64,000 nucleotides of DNA from Angelobacter sp036557225. Its GTDB lineage: Bacteria > Acidobacteriota > Terriglobia > Terriglobales > Acidobacteriaceae. Below, in pieces: positions 18,701-26,445 of the stretch. A program made the translations under genes and the position numbers. The notes beneath the pieces were generated by a model. That model was not told the origin of the DNA. It did not search any database and saw nothing but the letters and a program-made list of their open reading frames with translations. The DNA lies in contig DATBHX010000039.1 in NCBI GenBank assembly GCA_036557225.1, positions 1-64,000 on the forward strand, given 5' to 3'. Positions within the stretch are counted from its first letter, which is position 1. Each line of letters starts with the position of its first letter.

Positions 18701-18845
18701 GGCCGATCATACGCCAGCGCAGGCCACTGTAAAGGCTAGGATCCAACTGCTGCGCCAGCGAGAAGGAAGACACGAGGATGACAAAAAGGATTGCAACCGG
18801 GGCGAAACGCAACGGAAAAGAAATTTTGGGCATAAGCAGAAGCAT
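15759..18845 (-). CDS. Secreted BNR-repeat / VPS10-sortilin-like protein
   Basis: 1028 aa with an N-terminal signal segment (FAPVAILFVILVSSFSLAQQ); ATG 18833 is an alternative start. At least eight BNR/Asp-box units (S.DGG.TW) are visible, such as STDGGRTWKN, STDGGATWQK, SNDGGTVWNP and SDDGGQTWLR, consistent with one or two beta-propellers as in sialidase-like and VPS10-type proteins. A C-terminal region has a fibronectin-like stretch and a helical tail. Such proteins are abundant in Acidobacteriota; binding or glycosidase activity is not established. The gene is followed directly by the FAD oxidoreductase. Confidence 0.8.
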   Translation of the reverse strand: MLLLMPKISFPLRFAPVAILFVILVSSFSLAQQLDPSLYSGLRWRMIGPHRGGRTVSVSGVESQPNVYYFGGVGGGVWKSVNGGITWEPIFDSQPIASIGALTVAPSNPDVIYVGTGESDFRSDLTYGNGVYKSTDGGRTWKNIGLKSSQHISRIAIDPRNPDVVYVAAMGSAYGPSAERGVFRSTDGGATWQKVLFRNEDSGAIDITLDPDHPQTVWAALLHDRRPPWSAYPPVTISGEIYKSNDGGTVWNPVKGGGLPEGDWGRMGLAVARGTHGQRVYALIDAKDGGLFKSDDGGQTWLRTGTDPRIRGRMWYFGELFVDPKNPDTVYVPNVSIYRSADAGKTFVAIKGAPGGDDYHAMWIDPSNPQRMIFGSDQGAGVSVDGGRTWSSWYNQPTAQFYHVAVDNEFPYHVYGAQQDSGSVYILSRSNDGSITFRDWHPAGAGESGYIAPDPADPNTIYGGGTYGELFRYDRRTGQAQIIAPDTIRAFGEAHPEHRFTWTSPIVFSPQDSHTLYFGSQYVMRTSDRGNSWETISPDLTGTDPKTSEDGPLTAANAKARGHGVVYAIAPSPVSAGQIWAGTDTGLVHLTRDNGKTWNNVTPPNLSDWSKISLIDASHFDAGTAYAAIDRHRLDDMGAFIYRTHDFGKTWTRINSGIPDGAYVRAVREDPVKKGLLFAGTELGVFFSIDDGDHWQPLQFNLPVAPVHDLVIKDNDLVIATHGRAFWILDDISPLRQLTMSVQQEPAHLFQPATAMRIRANTNHDTPLPAEEPSGENPPPGAIFYYYLKSPAQSEVKLEVMDDKGQVVRSFSSKDQPFHPPTPLAFPNYWFNPPAPLAATAGMHRFIWDIRYTAPPITQPGYSMSTAAGTDTPREPEGPQALPGSYKLRLTVDGLIYTQAFKLVMDPRVKTRAEDIDMQFRVEDKVVWMIQQAAEMIGEIHAAAQAGKISAEDEKRLAGAPRQRGQSEGQGGSGQQPALPQLIGSMSQLLVALDSADAAPTKQEMDAAEKLMGQMDHYHHEWQRMKGK

Positions 18846-18926
18846 TGTATAAGAGAGGCTTCCGCCGGCTGCCTGCGATCTGGTAAATTCAGAGGTACTC
18901 CATCCTAAATTCAGGGATTTCTACCA

Positions 18927-19967
18927 ATGCAAATCAGGGAAGTGCGTGTGCCCGGCTATGAGCGCGTCGTGTGGGGAACGGAGGAAGCGGCGGGATATCA
19001 GGGAATTGTCGTGGTCCACAGTACGGCGCTTGGGCCGGCGGTGGGTGGTACCAGGTACTGGAGTTACAAAAATGAAGATGAGGCCATGATTGACGGACTG
19101 CGTCTGGCCCGCGGCATGACCTACAAAAATGCGCTGGCAGGCCTGCCGTTCGGTGGAGGGAAGTCGATTGTACTGCGCGCGGGAGATGCCGCAGATCGTG
19201 AACAGCTGTTTCGCGCCCATGGCCGGTTGGTGAACAGTTTCGGCGGCAAGTACATCACGGCGGAAGATGTAGGCACCAGCCCGTCGGACATGGAGTACAT
19301 CCTGAAAGAAACGAGTTATGTAGGCGGGCTGCAGGGAAGGTCGGGCGATCCTTCACCGCATACGGCGCGCGGCGTCTTTCGGGCGATGCAGGCAGCGGCC
19401 AGACACAGGTGGGGCAGCGATGATTTGTCGGGAAAGACCGTGGCGCTGCAGGGCTGCGGGCACGTTGGATATTTTCTGGCCGGGGAACTGGCGCGCGCAG
19501 GAGCGAAGCTCATTGTCAGCGATGTAGACAACGTGAAGGTGAAACGCGTGGTGGATGAACATCATGCAACGGCAGTAACGGCGGATGAGATTTACTCGGT
19601 GGCGGCGGATGTCTTTGCACCGTGCGCGCTGGGCGGCGTGGTCAATGACGAGACCATTCCGCGATTAAAGGCCGGGCTGATTGTTGGCGGCGCGAACAAC
19701 CAGTTGCTTGAGCCGCGACATGGCGATCTCCTCGAGCAGCGCGGCATTCTCTATGCGCCCGACTACGCGGCTAACGCCGGCGGCGTGATCAATGGCTGCT
19801 GTCGCGAGATGCTGGGCTGGGACGTGCCCAGGACGCTAGCCAAGACCGATGCGATCTACGACACTCTGCTGAAGATCTTTGCCATGGCTGAGCGGGAGAG
19901 GATCCCGACGTATCAGGCGGCGGACCGGCTGGCGGAAGAACGGTGGATGGTGAAGGCCGAGAGATAG
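18927..19967 (+). CDS. Leucine/Glu/Phe/Val dehydrogenase family protein
   Basis: 346 aa. N-terminal catalytic domain with ALGPAVGGTRYW, GMTYKNALAGLPFGGGKSIV (substrate and catalytic lysines) and an NAD-binding domain with VALQGCGHVGYFLAGELARAGAKLIVSDVD. This is the leucine dehydrogenase branch: NAD-dependent oxidative deamination of branched-chain amino acids. It is divergent from the BNR gene with an 81-bp gap and convergent with the DUF4442 gene. Confidence 0.88.
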   Translation: MQIREVRVPGYERVVWGTEEAAGYQGIVVVHSTALGPAVGGTRYWSYKNEDEAMIDGLRLARGMTYKNALAGLPFGGGKSIVLRAGDAADREQLFRAHGRLVNSFGGKYITAEDVGTSPSDMEYILKETSYVGGLQGRSGDPSPHTARGVFRAMQAAARHRWGSDDLSGKTVALQGCGHVGYFLAGELARAGAKLIVSDVDNVKVKRVVDEHHATAVTADEIYSVAADVFAPCALGGVVNDETIPRLKAGLIVGGANNQLLEPRHGDLLEQRGILYAPDYAANAGGVINGCCREMLGWDVPRTLAKTDAIYDTLLKIFAMAERERIPTYQAADRLAEERWMVKAER

Positions 19968-19980
19968 CAGGCGCAATACA

Positions 19981-20457
19981 TCAGCGTCCCGACGCTGTGT
20001 CTTTCTTTCTCACATACAGCAGCTTGTCGACTTCAGCGACAACGTTGCCTTCAGCGTCTTTTACAAGCACCAGAAATTGCGGTTCGACCTTGGGCTGGGT
20101 TTCGGCGGAGGAGCGGATCTCTGCGATCTGCTCTTCGCTGAGGTGGAATGCAGCCTTCATCACGCCTTTGCCGGGCTTCTTGAAACGGATGGTGGCGGCC
20201 TTGTCCCAAACGATATAGCCGGGGCCAAGAATGTGCAACAGCATCAGCATGTAAAAAGGATCGACCATGGAGTACAGCGAGCCGCCGAAGTGTGTGCCCA
20301 CGTAATTGCGGTTGTAGAAGCGCAGAGGCATCTCGACTTCCAGGTCGCGGAAATCGTCAGAGATGCGGGTGACGCGCACAGCGGCGCCGAGGTAGGGCGG
20401 ATAAAAATTGATCCTGCGATACAGCTTACGTGCGGCGCCATTGCCGGTTGAGGCCAT
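19981..20457 (-). CDS. DUF4442 hot-dog fold thioesterase-like protein
   Basis: 158 aa. It shows the PaaI-like hot-dog pattern with NRNYVGTHFGGSLYSMVDPFYMLML around residues 48-72, followed by YIVWDKAATIRFKKPGKG. This matches DUF4442, a putative acyl-CoA thioesterase family. Cytoplasmic. Substrate unknown. Confidence 0.75.
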   Translation of the reverse strand: MASTGNGAARKLYRRINFYPPYLGAAVRVTRISDDFRDLEVEMPLRFYNRNYVGTHFGGSLYSMVDPFYMLMLLHILGPGYIVWDKAATIRFKKPGKGVMKAAFHLSEEQIAEIRSSAETQPKVEPQFLVLVKDAEGNVVAEVDKLLYVRKKDTASGR

Positions 20458-20490
20458 CGGTTCATCCTTTGCTTTAAGAGATGCTCCCAG

Positions 20491-21387
20491 CTATTGCGGA
20501 GTTTCGGATTTAGTTTGCGCTTTCAGCTCCGGAGATGGGCTGGAGTGGTTCATGTGGACAATCCGCCACCGGCCGTCGCTCTTGCGGCATAAAGCCGTTC
20601 CACGCACGGCAATTGTCTGCTGCTCGAGTTCGATTTTCATATCGTATTCCACCCAAACCGCATCGCCGATCAGGTGATGCGCGCGCGGAACCATCTTGAG
20701 ATGAGCCGGCGGCGTAGCCTGGAAATACTTTTTGCGATGGTAAGCCATGGTGGCGTCGCGCCCGTAGAAATCGCCGCCAATGGTGAAGGCGACAACTTGC
20801 GGATCGAGGCATTCGGCGAAAACAGTCTCATCGGCGCGGTTGAAAGCCTCTTCGCATGCCGTGAGCTGGCGGTGAAGCTCGGCAAAGATCGCTTCCGCCG
20901 TTTTCGGATCAGGACTCAGTTCCGCGGTGTGGTTTTTCAGGTCAACGGTAGCGCCGAGGCGTGAGAGCAGATCGACACCCAGGATGCCGTCAATCGTTTT
21001 GCCACAAGCATGGCCGATGGCGGAGAGGTCCACGGCGGGAAGATGAAGGCCGGTCAGACGGTGCTCGCCGATCACGAGGTCAGGCAGGGCGACTTCATGC
21101 GATTGGGTTTCAACTGTGCCGGTCCATGATGTGACGGAGACCTTGCGCGAATCGCCATGGGCGAAGGATTTGCTGTTGAGCATGGAGGTGGCGGCAGTAT
21201 CGACCAGGAAGCGGAATTTTGCGCCGGCTACCGTGACCTGGGCGACGGGGAGGCCATCACAGCTATCCAGGTGTATCTCTTCAGCGGCGGCTGGCCGTAC
21301 TGCGGCAAGGAACACAAGGACGAAGAAGCTGTGGGCGAGGCTGCGGACAAGCCTTCTGGCAAAACTGGGGAACGTGGTGCAAAACAC
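20491..21387 (-). CDS. Exported retropepsin-like aspartyl protease fused to a SnoaL/DUF4440-like domain
   Basis: 298 aa from GTG 21387, preferred because GGAGG lies 4-5 nt upstream; the TTG at 21423 would put the start inside the putative TetR operator region. Signal peptide RSLAHSFFVLVFLAAVRPAAA. The aspartyl protease half has the signature FLVDTAATSMLN and a second block IDGILGVDLLSRLG. The C-terminal half (ELHRQLTACEEAFNRADETVFAECLDPQVVAF...WRIVHMNHS) has the NTF2-like pattern. The combination is unusual. Divergent from the TetR gene. Confidence 0.72.
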   Translation of the reverse strand: MFCTTFPSFARRLVRSLAHSFFVLVFLAAVRPAAAEEIHLDSCDGLPVAQVTVAGAKFRFLVDTAATSMLNSKSFAHGDSRKVSVTSWTGTVETQSHEVALPDLVIGEHRLTGLHLPAVDLSAIGHACGKTIDGILGVDLLSRLGATVDLKNHTAELSPDPKTAEAIFAELHRQLTACEEAFNRADETVFAECLDPQVVAFTIGGDFYGRDATMAYHRKKYFQATPPAHLKMVPRAHHLIGDAVWVEYDMKIELEQQTIAVRGTALCRKSDGRWRIVHMNHSSPSPELKAQTKSETPQ

Positions 21388-21425
21388 GGGCCCTCCGGGT
21401 AACGCAAAATCACCATAGCACAAAA

Positions 21426-21437
21426 ACGAACGTTCGT
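21426..21437. promoter_or_regulatory. Perfect 12-bp palindrome, likely TetR operator
   Basis: ACGAACGTTCGT lies between the divergent protease and TetR genes, 31 bp before the TetR start. A TATTAT candidate -10 lies just after it (21440-21445). Position and symmetry fit autoregulation by the adjacent TetR protein. Confidence 0.5.
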
Positions 21438-21467
21438 GCTATTATCTTTGAGTTAAAATTTATTTCT

Positions 21468-22121
21468 ATGCCGGTTAATACCGCCAAAGCCGCATCTCGT
21501 CCCAGCAAGGGTGTGCGCACGCGAGAGAGTATCTTGCGCGTTGCCGTGGATCTGGCGTCCGTAGAAGGGCTGGAAGGGCTGACCATTGGGCGGCTGGCGG
21601 ACGAGCTGAAGATGAGCAAGAGCGGGCTGTTTGCTCACTTCGGCTCGAAAGAAGAGCTGCAGCTGGCGACCATCGAGATGGCGCGGCAGATTTTTGTGGA
21701 GCATATTATCCGGCCGGCGCTGGCGGAGCCGGAAGGAATCGACCGGCTGATTAAGCTGTGCCAGGGCTGGCTCGGCCACGTGGAAGGAAAGGTCTTTAAA
21801 GGCGGCTGCTTCTTTACTGCCGCATCGCTCGAATTCGACAGCCGGAGCGGGCCCGTGCGCGATGCGATCGCCGATACCATGAAGGCCTGGCTGGGAACGC
21901 TCACGCGGGCCGTGGATGCAGCCAAGAAGGCGCGCCACCTGAAAGCCGCGATCGATCCGGAGCAGTTTGCCTTTGAGATCTACTCACTCGCCATGGGTGC
22001 GAACTGGGCGCTGCAGCTGCTGGATGATCGCAACGCCATGAAGAAGGCGCGGGAGAACATACAGCAGAGGATCCGTTCTGCGGCAACGCCGTCCTGTCCG
22101 CCCATCAAGTTGACTAAATAA
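21468..22121 (+). CDS. TetR/AcrR-family transcriptional regulator
   Basis: 217 aa. N-terminal TetR DNA-binding domain: RESILRVAVDLASVEGLEGLTIGRLADELKMSKSGLFAHFGSKEEL, with the helix-turn-helix at about residues 39-60. The C-terminal part resembles the TetR_C group that has KGGCFFTAASLEFD. No ribosome-binding site is seen before the ATG, so a short or leaderless transcript is possible. Divergent from the retropepsin fusion gene, its most likely target along with itself. Confidence 0.85.
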   Translation: MPVNTAKAASRPSKGVRTRESILRVAVDLASVEGLEGLTIGRLADELKMSKSGLFAHFGSKEELQLATIEMARQIFVEHIIRPALAEPEGIDRLIKLCQGWLGHVEGKVFKGGCFFTAASLEFDSRSGPVRDAIADTMKAWLGTLTRAVDAAKKARHLKAAIDPEQFAFEIYSLAMGANWALQLLDDRNAMKKARENIQQRIRSAATPSCPPIKLTK

Positions 22122-22133
22122 AAATGGGTGCGG

Positions 22134-22220
22134 TCGCCCACGCCAAAGTGGCGACTCGGATGCCAACACCCCACCGCGCCAAAATCGGGCGCATCGGGGA
22201 ACCGGGCGCCGCGCTGCACC
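22134..22220. repeat. Stem-loop plus partial copy of the dispersed GC-rich repeat
   Basis: GTCGCC/GGCGAC forms a stem at 22134-22156 just after the TetR stop. It is followed at 22169-22200 by a 32-bp stretch matching 23782-23813 at 30 of 32 positions. It fills the space between the TetR and cupin 3' ends. Confidence 0.55.
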
Positions 22221-22277
22221 CGAATCAGTTTTCATATCCACGATCTGTTTCTTTACCTTAGCCTCCGGGAAAGAAGT

Positions 22278-22805
22278 TTACTTTTTTGGGGCTGCGCCTT
22301 TCTTGGGTGCAGCCTGTGCTTTGCTTGGATCGTCCGCCGGATTTACATAGACAAGCTTGAACGGCCCAGTGGAGTTGACTTGGACCACGGTTTCGCCCTT
22401 CGCCATGGCGTAATGATTGTGATGAGGAGGCATGGAGGCGATGGATTGCGCAGGCAGGGTTGTGAGCGAGCTTTCTTCAAACTTGTCGCCCATGCCCACG
22501 TGGAATTCGCCGGACAGCACGGTGATGTTTTCCGCAGTGGGATGCCAATGCGGCATGACTCTGTATCCGTCAGGGAACTTCAGGCGGACAACGAACGGAC
22601 CGGGTTTGCCGGGATCGCCGGCAAGCACGGCCATTTGCAGGCCAGGTTGAAAGACAGGGGGAGCCGGGCCCCATTGGATTTTGTCGGGTGTGACGACCAC
22701 GGGCGCCGCACTGGCTGCTGCAGCCGGCGCTTTTTTAGGAGCGCTGGATGTCTGCGCGACCAGCAGTGCGGGCAGTAGGACCAGTGTTGCCAGGAATTTA
22801 CGCAT
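22278..22805 (-). CDS. Secreted cupin-domain protein
   Basis: 175 aa, ATG preceded by GGAGGG. Signal peptide MRKFLATLVLLPALLVAQ, an Ala/Pro/Lys-rich linker, then a single cupin barrel: motif 1 HWHPTAENITVLSGEFHVG (about 87-105) and motif 2 PPHHNHYAMAKGETVVQVN. The tail is Lys/Ala/Pro-rich (APKKGAAPKK). The His-x-His...Glu arrangement can bind a metal. The family resembles cupins seen next to anti-sigma ChrR-type proteins; function unknown. Confidence 0.75.
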   Translation of the reverse strand: MRKFLATLVLLPALLVAQTSSAPKKAPAAAASAAPVVVTPDKIQWGPAPPVFQPGLQMAVLAGDPGKPGPFVVRLKFPDGYRVMPHWHPTAENITVLSGEFHVGMGDKFEESSLTTLPAQSIASMPPHHNHYAMAKGETVVQVNSTGPFKLVYVNPADDPSKAQAAPKKGAAPKK

Positions 22806-22977
22806 TTATCCCTCCAGTTGGGTGAGCGATGCGAGCAACTTCCTGATTTTTTATTTTACTCCCCGCTCCGGCAAGCGGAGGGCACAGCGAAAAAATTGAA
22901 TATCGGAAATATGCCGGAGCATCTTTGTGAGTACGCAAAGCAAGCAGCCGTTTAGGGCAGCAGGAGGGAGCAGAACA

Positions 22978-23349
22978 ATGCAGAGAATCAGGTCAGAGCG
23001 CACGGTACGCGCAAATCTTCCGTTCAGTGACGCGGTATGGCACGGCGATACGCTTTACCTCAGCGGCCATATCGGCCTCGACCCAAAGACGGGAAGGCCT
23101 GGAGCGACGACGGAAGAAGAGGCCCGGTTGGTCATGGACGGCATTAAGCAGACCCTCGAAACAGCCGGCCTGACCATGGAGAACCTGCTCTCTGTGCAGA
23201 TCTTCTGCTCCGATGTGAATCTGTTTGAGCAGTTCAATACGGTTTACCGCACTTATTTCCGAGGAGAGTTTCCGGCACGAGCATTTCTGGGCTCAGGCAG
23301 GCTGCTGTTCGATGCCAGATTTGAAGTGCAGGGTATCGCCGGCAGGTAA
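22978..23349 (+). CDS. RidA/YjgF-YER057c-UK114 family protein
   Basis: 123 aa from ATG 22978, which has AGGAGG about 10 nt upstream; a GTG 51 bp further up is in frame but lacks a site and would add a non-homologous tail. Family motifs: GDTLYLSGHIGLDPKTG, EARLVMDGIKQTLETAGL and PARAFLGSGRL, where the Arg is the substrate-binding residue. RidA proteins hydrolyse reactive enamines/imines from PLP enzymes. Single-copy, alone on its strand. Confidence 0.85.
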   Translation: MQRIRSERTVRANLPFSDAVWHGDTLYLSGHIGLDPKTGRPGATTEEEARLVMDGIKQTLETAGLTMENLLSVQIFCSDVNLFEQFNTVYRTYFRGEFPARAFLGSGRLLFDARFEVQGIAGR

Positions 23350-23365
23350 GCCGTAACAGGAGACC

Positions 23366-23638
23366 TTATTCGGCGGTTGTGGGATCGATGACCGTTTTTA
23401 CTTCTGAGACCTTGTTGGCGGGAAAACCGCCCTGTTTGGCGTGTTCACGCACCATCTCTTCATTCGGTGCAATGTAGACGCAATAGATTTTGTCTCCGGT
23501 CACGTAACTGTGCACCCACTGGATCTGGGGCCCAAGGTTTTTAAGAACGCCGCAGGATTTCTGCGAGATGGCCTGAAGCTCTGCTGGCTTTAGATTACCT
23601 GCTCCGGGGATTTCACGTTCAATGACGTATTTGGGCAT
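23366..23638 (-). CDS. DUF4242 (SCO4226-like nickel-binding) protein
   Basis: 90 aa, ATG preceded by AAGGAG. The sequence MPKYVIEREIPGAG at the start and WVHSYVTGDKIYCVYIAPN in the middle match DUF4242, a ferredoxin-like fold family with one characterised nickel-binding member (SCO4226). Cytoplasmic. Role in this organism unknown. Convergent with the RidA-family gene, only 16 bp apart. Confidence 0.75.
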   Translation of the reverse strand: MPKYVIEREIPGAGNLKPAELQAISQKSCGVLKNLGPQIQWVHSYVTGDKIYCVYIAPNEEMVREHAKQGGFPANKVSEVKTVIDPTTAE

Positions 23639-23758
23639 GCTTCTCCTTACTGATGGCCTGAAAATCTAACACGTGAACCTCGAAAAGAACAGTGTGGGTG
23701 CGATATTCGCTTAGAGGACGCCTCTACATTTTGGCTCTACATTTTAAGGAGGAAGCAC

Positions 23759-23881
23759 AAGGTCCCTCCGTCCTACTCCCACCCCACCGCGCCAAAACCG
23801 GGCGCGTCGGGGACCCCGGACTCGCGCGCTGGTGACTGCGCACGCTCGCTAAACGGCCGTCGGGATGACGTGGTCAATAAG
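23759..23881. repeat. Dispersed GC-rich intergenic repeat, copy with GGGATGACG tail
   Basis: In the 297-bp gene-free stretch 23639-23935. It shares blocks AAGGTCCCTC, CCTACTCCCACCCCA, CCCCGGACTCGCGCGCT and GGGATGACG, in the same order, with the minus strand of the MITE-like element at 34936-35148, and a 32-bp block with 22169-22200. The centre can fold (GCGCC/GGCGC). Confidence 0.6.
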
Positions 23882-23935
23882 CGTTCAATTTCTCAACAGC
23901 AGCTTACCTATCATTCCCTTGATATGTGGCCACGT

Positions 23936-24607
23936 TCAAGAGAGGCGGGCGGCCAGGAGTGCGTCGAGATCAAAGTTCAGTAATTCGCCGATGCGATTGA
24001 TGGTGATGTCCGCGGGGGGATAGGCGGCAACGATTTTAGGATCGAGAGCGTAGTGTCCCTGGCGAGGAAAGACTGTAGTGACGCGGCTGCCCCAGATTTT
24101 TTTTACCTCGGCGAGGATACGGATCTTGTCGTCGACCAGAACGTAGTGATCGGCAGGGAAGCGGTGCTCGACGTCGGCCAATTCCTGTTCCTTGTGGATG
24201 TAAATGAGCACGCCATCCATGCTATCGGCTATACCGGAGCGGAAAACCTTGAGTGGCTGAAAGACAACGTCGCCATCGGAAAGGACGACGGCTTTGCCCC
24301 ATTGCCTGACGTGTTCAATGGCGTCGAGTGAATCGGGATAGAGGCGCGTAGCAAAGGGATACTCGACGAAAAAACGCGAGACGGCGAGCAATCCTAGATC
24401 GCGCGGGTTTTCGATGCGGTAACGCTGGAGCGCGCCGAGATAGTCGGCATAGCCCAGTTCAGTGCGCAATTGCTCAAAAATGTCCCAGTAGCGCTGCTGG
24501 CGTTCAGGACCAACCTTCTGCTCGAGGTAGCGCTTGAGATCGGCAGTGACGCGGTCATTATCGAGCAGTGTGTTGTCAACGTCGAAGAGGAAGACGAGGT
24601 TGGGCAT
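23936..24607 (-). CDS. HAD-superfamily hydrolase
   Basis: 223 aa. Motif I is FLFDVDNTLLD (D9 nucleophile, D11), motif II VLSDGD near residue 112, and motif III/IV HYVLVDDKIRILAEVKKIWG. A helical cap lies between. It would hydrolyse a phosphoester or C-halide bond; the substrate cannot be told. ATG preceded by GAGGGAG. Confidence 0.8.
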   Translation of the reverse strand: MPNLVFLFDVDNTLLDNDRVTADLKRYLEQKVGPERQQRYWDIFEQLRTELGYADYLGALQRYRIENPRDLGLLAVSRFFVEYPFATRLYPDSLDAIEHVRQWGKAVVLSDGDVVFQPLKVFRSGIADSMDGVLIYIHKEQELADVEHRFPADHYVLVDDKIRILAEVKKIWGSRVTTVFPRQGHYALDPKIVAAYPPADITINRIGELLNFDLDALLAARLS

Positions 24608-24671
24608 GATTCTCCCTCAAGATTGTATCGGTATGGGCAGGGCCTGGGGAACGAAGAACGACGCCGAGGGC

Positions 24672-24689
24672 GCCGATTGCCAAATCGGC
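24672..24689. other. 7-bp stem-loop GCCGATT/AATCGGC
   Basis: A perfect stem with a 4-nt loop between the HAD gene and the membrane protein gene. No T-run follows on either strand, so it may be an RNA processing or REP-like hairpin rather than a terminator. Confidence 0.35.
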
Positions 24690-24726
24690 ACCCCCAAAGT
24701 GAGACTTGCAGAACTCCTGATTTCTT

Positions 24727-25188
24727 TTAGGCGGTTGCTGCCCTGGCCTGTACACCCTGAAACGCGGCTTTAACTGGAGCCTTGATCAAATACGAGATCA
24801 TCCAGGCATAGAGCGCTAGAAACGCGAGGTTGATGATAAGGTTGCCAAGGTTAAAGTGACTGAACGATCCAAGCACTCCGAGCAATTGAAAGCATGCGCC
24901 GATCGCCGCGAATACGATGGCGACTATGCGGGCCCAGTTCTTCAGCTTCAAAAGGCCCCAGCCCACGAGGGCATCGATCACGCCAAAGACGAGGAACATA
25001 ATTCCCATGGCCGCGCCCAAGCCTGCCATGATACCAGCCATACCCGAACTGCCGGCCTGGCCCTGTTGGTTGATTATCGTGGCAAGGAAGCCGCCACCTG
25101 CTATGAAGAGCAGTCCACCTAGAAGGCAGAATGCCGCCCCGATAAAATAAAGAACCGCAATAACCGTTACCCCGGTCGGCCTACCCAT
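24727..25188 (-). CDS. Small integral membrane protein of unknown function
   Basis: 153 aa from ATG 25188, which has GGAGG upstream; a longer frame to 25260 lacks support. Four hydrophobic segments: VTVIAVLYFIGAAFCLLGG near the start, GIMAGLGAAMGIMFLVFGVI, ARIVAIVFAAIGACFQLLGVL and LIINLAFLALYAWMISYLI. The motif MGRPTGVTVIAVLYFIG recurs in small bacterial DUF2127/DUF4064-like membrane proteins, but I cannot name the family with certainty. Confidence 0.6.
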   Translation of the reverse strand: MGRPTGVTVIAVLYFIGAAFCLLGGLLFIAGGGFLATIINQQGQAGSSGMAGIMAGLGAAMGIMFLVFGVIDALVGWGLLKLKNWARIVAIVFAAIGACFQLLGVLGSFSHFNLGNLIINLAFLALYAWMISYLIKAPVKAAFQGVQARAATA

Positions 25189-25277
25189 ACACAGATCCTC
25201 CTTAATTTTGGTGCTTATGCGGCGTATTGTAAGCACACTTTTGCCAAATCGGAACGACAAATTCCACTTACGGCTTA

Positions 25278-25289
25278 GTACCTAGGTAC
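25278..25289. promoter_or_regulatory. 12-bp perfect palindrome GTACCTAGGTAC
   Basis: It lies 90 bp upstream of the membrane protein start at 25188, in a 263-bp divergent-free gap. It could be a dimeric regulator site. No regulator is adjacent. Confidence 0.3.
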
Positions 25290-25451
25290 GTATCTGGGGC
25301 AGCCCTTAAGGCGAGAGGCGTGAGAAGCCTCTATTCCAAAGCCGTTTTCGCGGGGAATCCTCCGCCCTACTAGCCATTTGCGTGAGCCATGCTCTTGATG
25401 CATGCAGTTCGGAGCTAAGCGGCCCTGACCGCTTATTGTGGATTTGTTGTC

Positions 25452-25889
25452 CTATACCATTTTCAAGAGTCGTTCTCTGCGAGCTTCCCACTCGTCACTC
25501 GAGAAGATGTTAGGGCCAACTTCGATGAGGCGCGGGAGCATGTTGAAGACGGAAACGGGGGTCCAGAAGCCGCCGGAGCGAGTGCGGAGGCTGCGCTTGT
25601 TCAGCTCGGAAGCCACCAGGGTGATGGAATAATCCTGGACGACAAGCTCCATCATCTGCATCAGGACGGCGCGTTCCTGCGGATCTTCTTCCAGACGGCT
25701 GCAATCGGCGGCAACGCGCATGCCATAAGGAATCTCTTCCACCAGGACTGCTTCCTTGGCGTCGTCGCCGGGGACCTCACGGCGCCATTCCATGGCGACC
25801 AATTTCCAGCCGGCTTCAGTCTTGCGGCGAACATAATCCATATCCACGGAGCCCGTTACCACTTCACGAATGCGCTCAACCTTTGTCAT
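25452..25889 (-). CDS. 145-aa protein with serine-recombinase-like C-terminal segment
   Basis: Start set at ATG 25889 because GGAGG lies 5 nt upstream; the longer frame to 26009 adds a Cys/Arg-rich tail without a site. Residues about 85-135 read QDYSITLVASELNKRS, then RTRSGGFWTPVSVFNML and IEVGP. This follows the pattern of the recombinase domain that follows the catalytic domain in large serine recombinases (S...IA..LN..G.RTR.GG.W....V..ML....Y.G). No catalytic serine domain is present. It may be a DNA-binding protein. Unknown role. Confidence 0.55.
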   Translation of the reverse strand: MTKVERIREVVTGSVDMDYVRRKTEAGWKLVAMEWRREVPGDDAKEAVLVEEIPYGMRVAADCSRLEEDPQERAVLMQMMELVVQDYSITLVASELNKRSLRTRSGGFWTPVSVFNMLPRLIEVGPNIFSSDEWEARRERLLKMV

Positions 25890-26262
25890 TTGGACCTCCG
25901 TCCTGATACGTGGGCTTAGACGGCCCGAAACTAGAAAAGATATACAGCATGGAATCCTAAGCCGATTACCTGCAGTTGAAGCCGGACATCTGCAGAGTTT
26001 TACATACAAAATATGAGCATGCCAGGTGCCAATAGACCGTGCCGGGACAAATAGTTGAGAGACATTCGTTTAGTTCGTATGAGCCGGGAGACGACAGCTT
26101 GGAATCCTGACCGATTTCGTAACGCTGCGTTCGAAATCGAACAGTGCGATTCGTCCCGGAGTGACGCGTTCCATCTGAACTGCAGAGTTGCCTTGTCGCG
26201 TTGCGACGGGCGACCCACCAGAAGAGGCAGCCATCCTACAAAAGAGAAGGGACGAGTGAACG
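25890..26262. other. 373-bp divergent gap
   Basis: It separates the leftward 145-aa gene from the rightward small basic genes. No longer gene is supported. A candidate promoter TTGAGA-17-TATGAG faces right near 26053-26081. A short sequence TGGAATCCT.A.CCGAT occurs twice, at about 25950 and 26099. Confidence 0.35.
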
Positions 26263-26412
26263 ATGATTCGCAAGTTAAAGTCAGGCGAGTACCGGCTGTA
26301 TTCGCGCAAGAAGAATGCTAAGACAGGTAAACGCCGCAACCTGGGGACGTTTGCGTCGCTGGAAAAGGCCAAGGCCCACGAGCGTGCGGTGCAATATTTC
26401 AAAAGGCACTAA
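26263..26412 (+). CDS. Very small basic protein (49 aa)
   Basis: Reads MIRKLKSGEYRLYSRKKN, then AKTGKRRNLGTFASLEKAK and AHERAVQYFKRH. A purine-rich GAGAAGGGACGAG precedes the ATG. The sequence is compact and basic, with the pattern of a small three-stranded-plus-helix fold like arm-type DNA-binding domains (G.YR...R....GKRR.LG.F.S...A..HE). I recall similar short hypothetical proteins in many genomes but cannot name a family. It is followed 33 bp later by another tiny basic gene. Confidence 0.6.
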   Translation: MIRKLKSGEYRLYSRKKNAKTGKRRNLGTFASLEKAKAHERAVQYFKRH

Positions 26413-26445
26413 GACTGAAACTTTCAAGCATATGGAGGAGGCCAG

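Noticed and set aside
17352..18908. 518-aa open frame opposite the BNR-repeat gene
   Set aside because: Its apparent repeats mirror the BNR units on the other strand; no independent evidence of translation.
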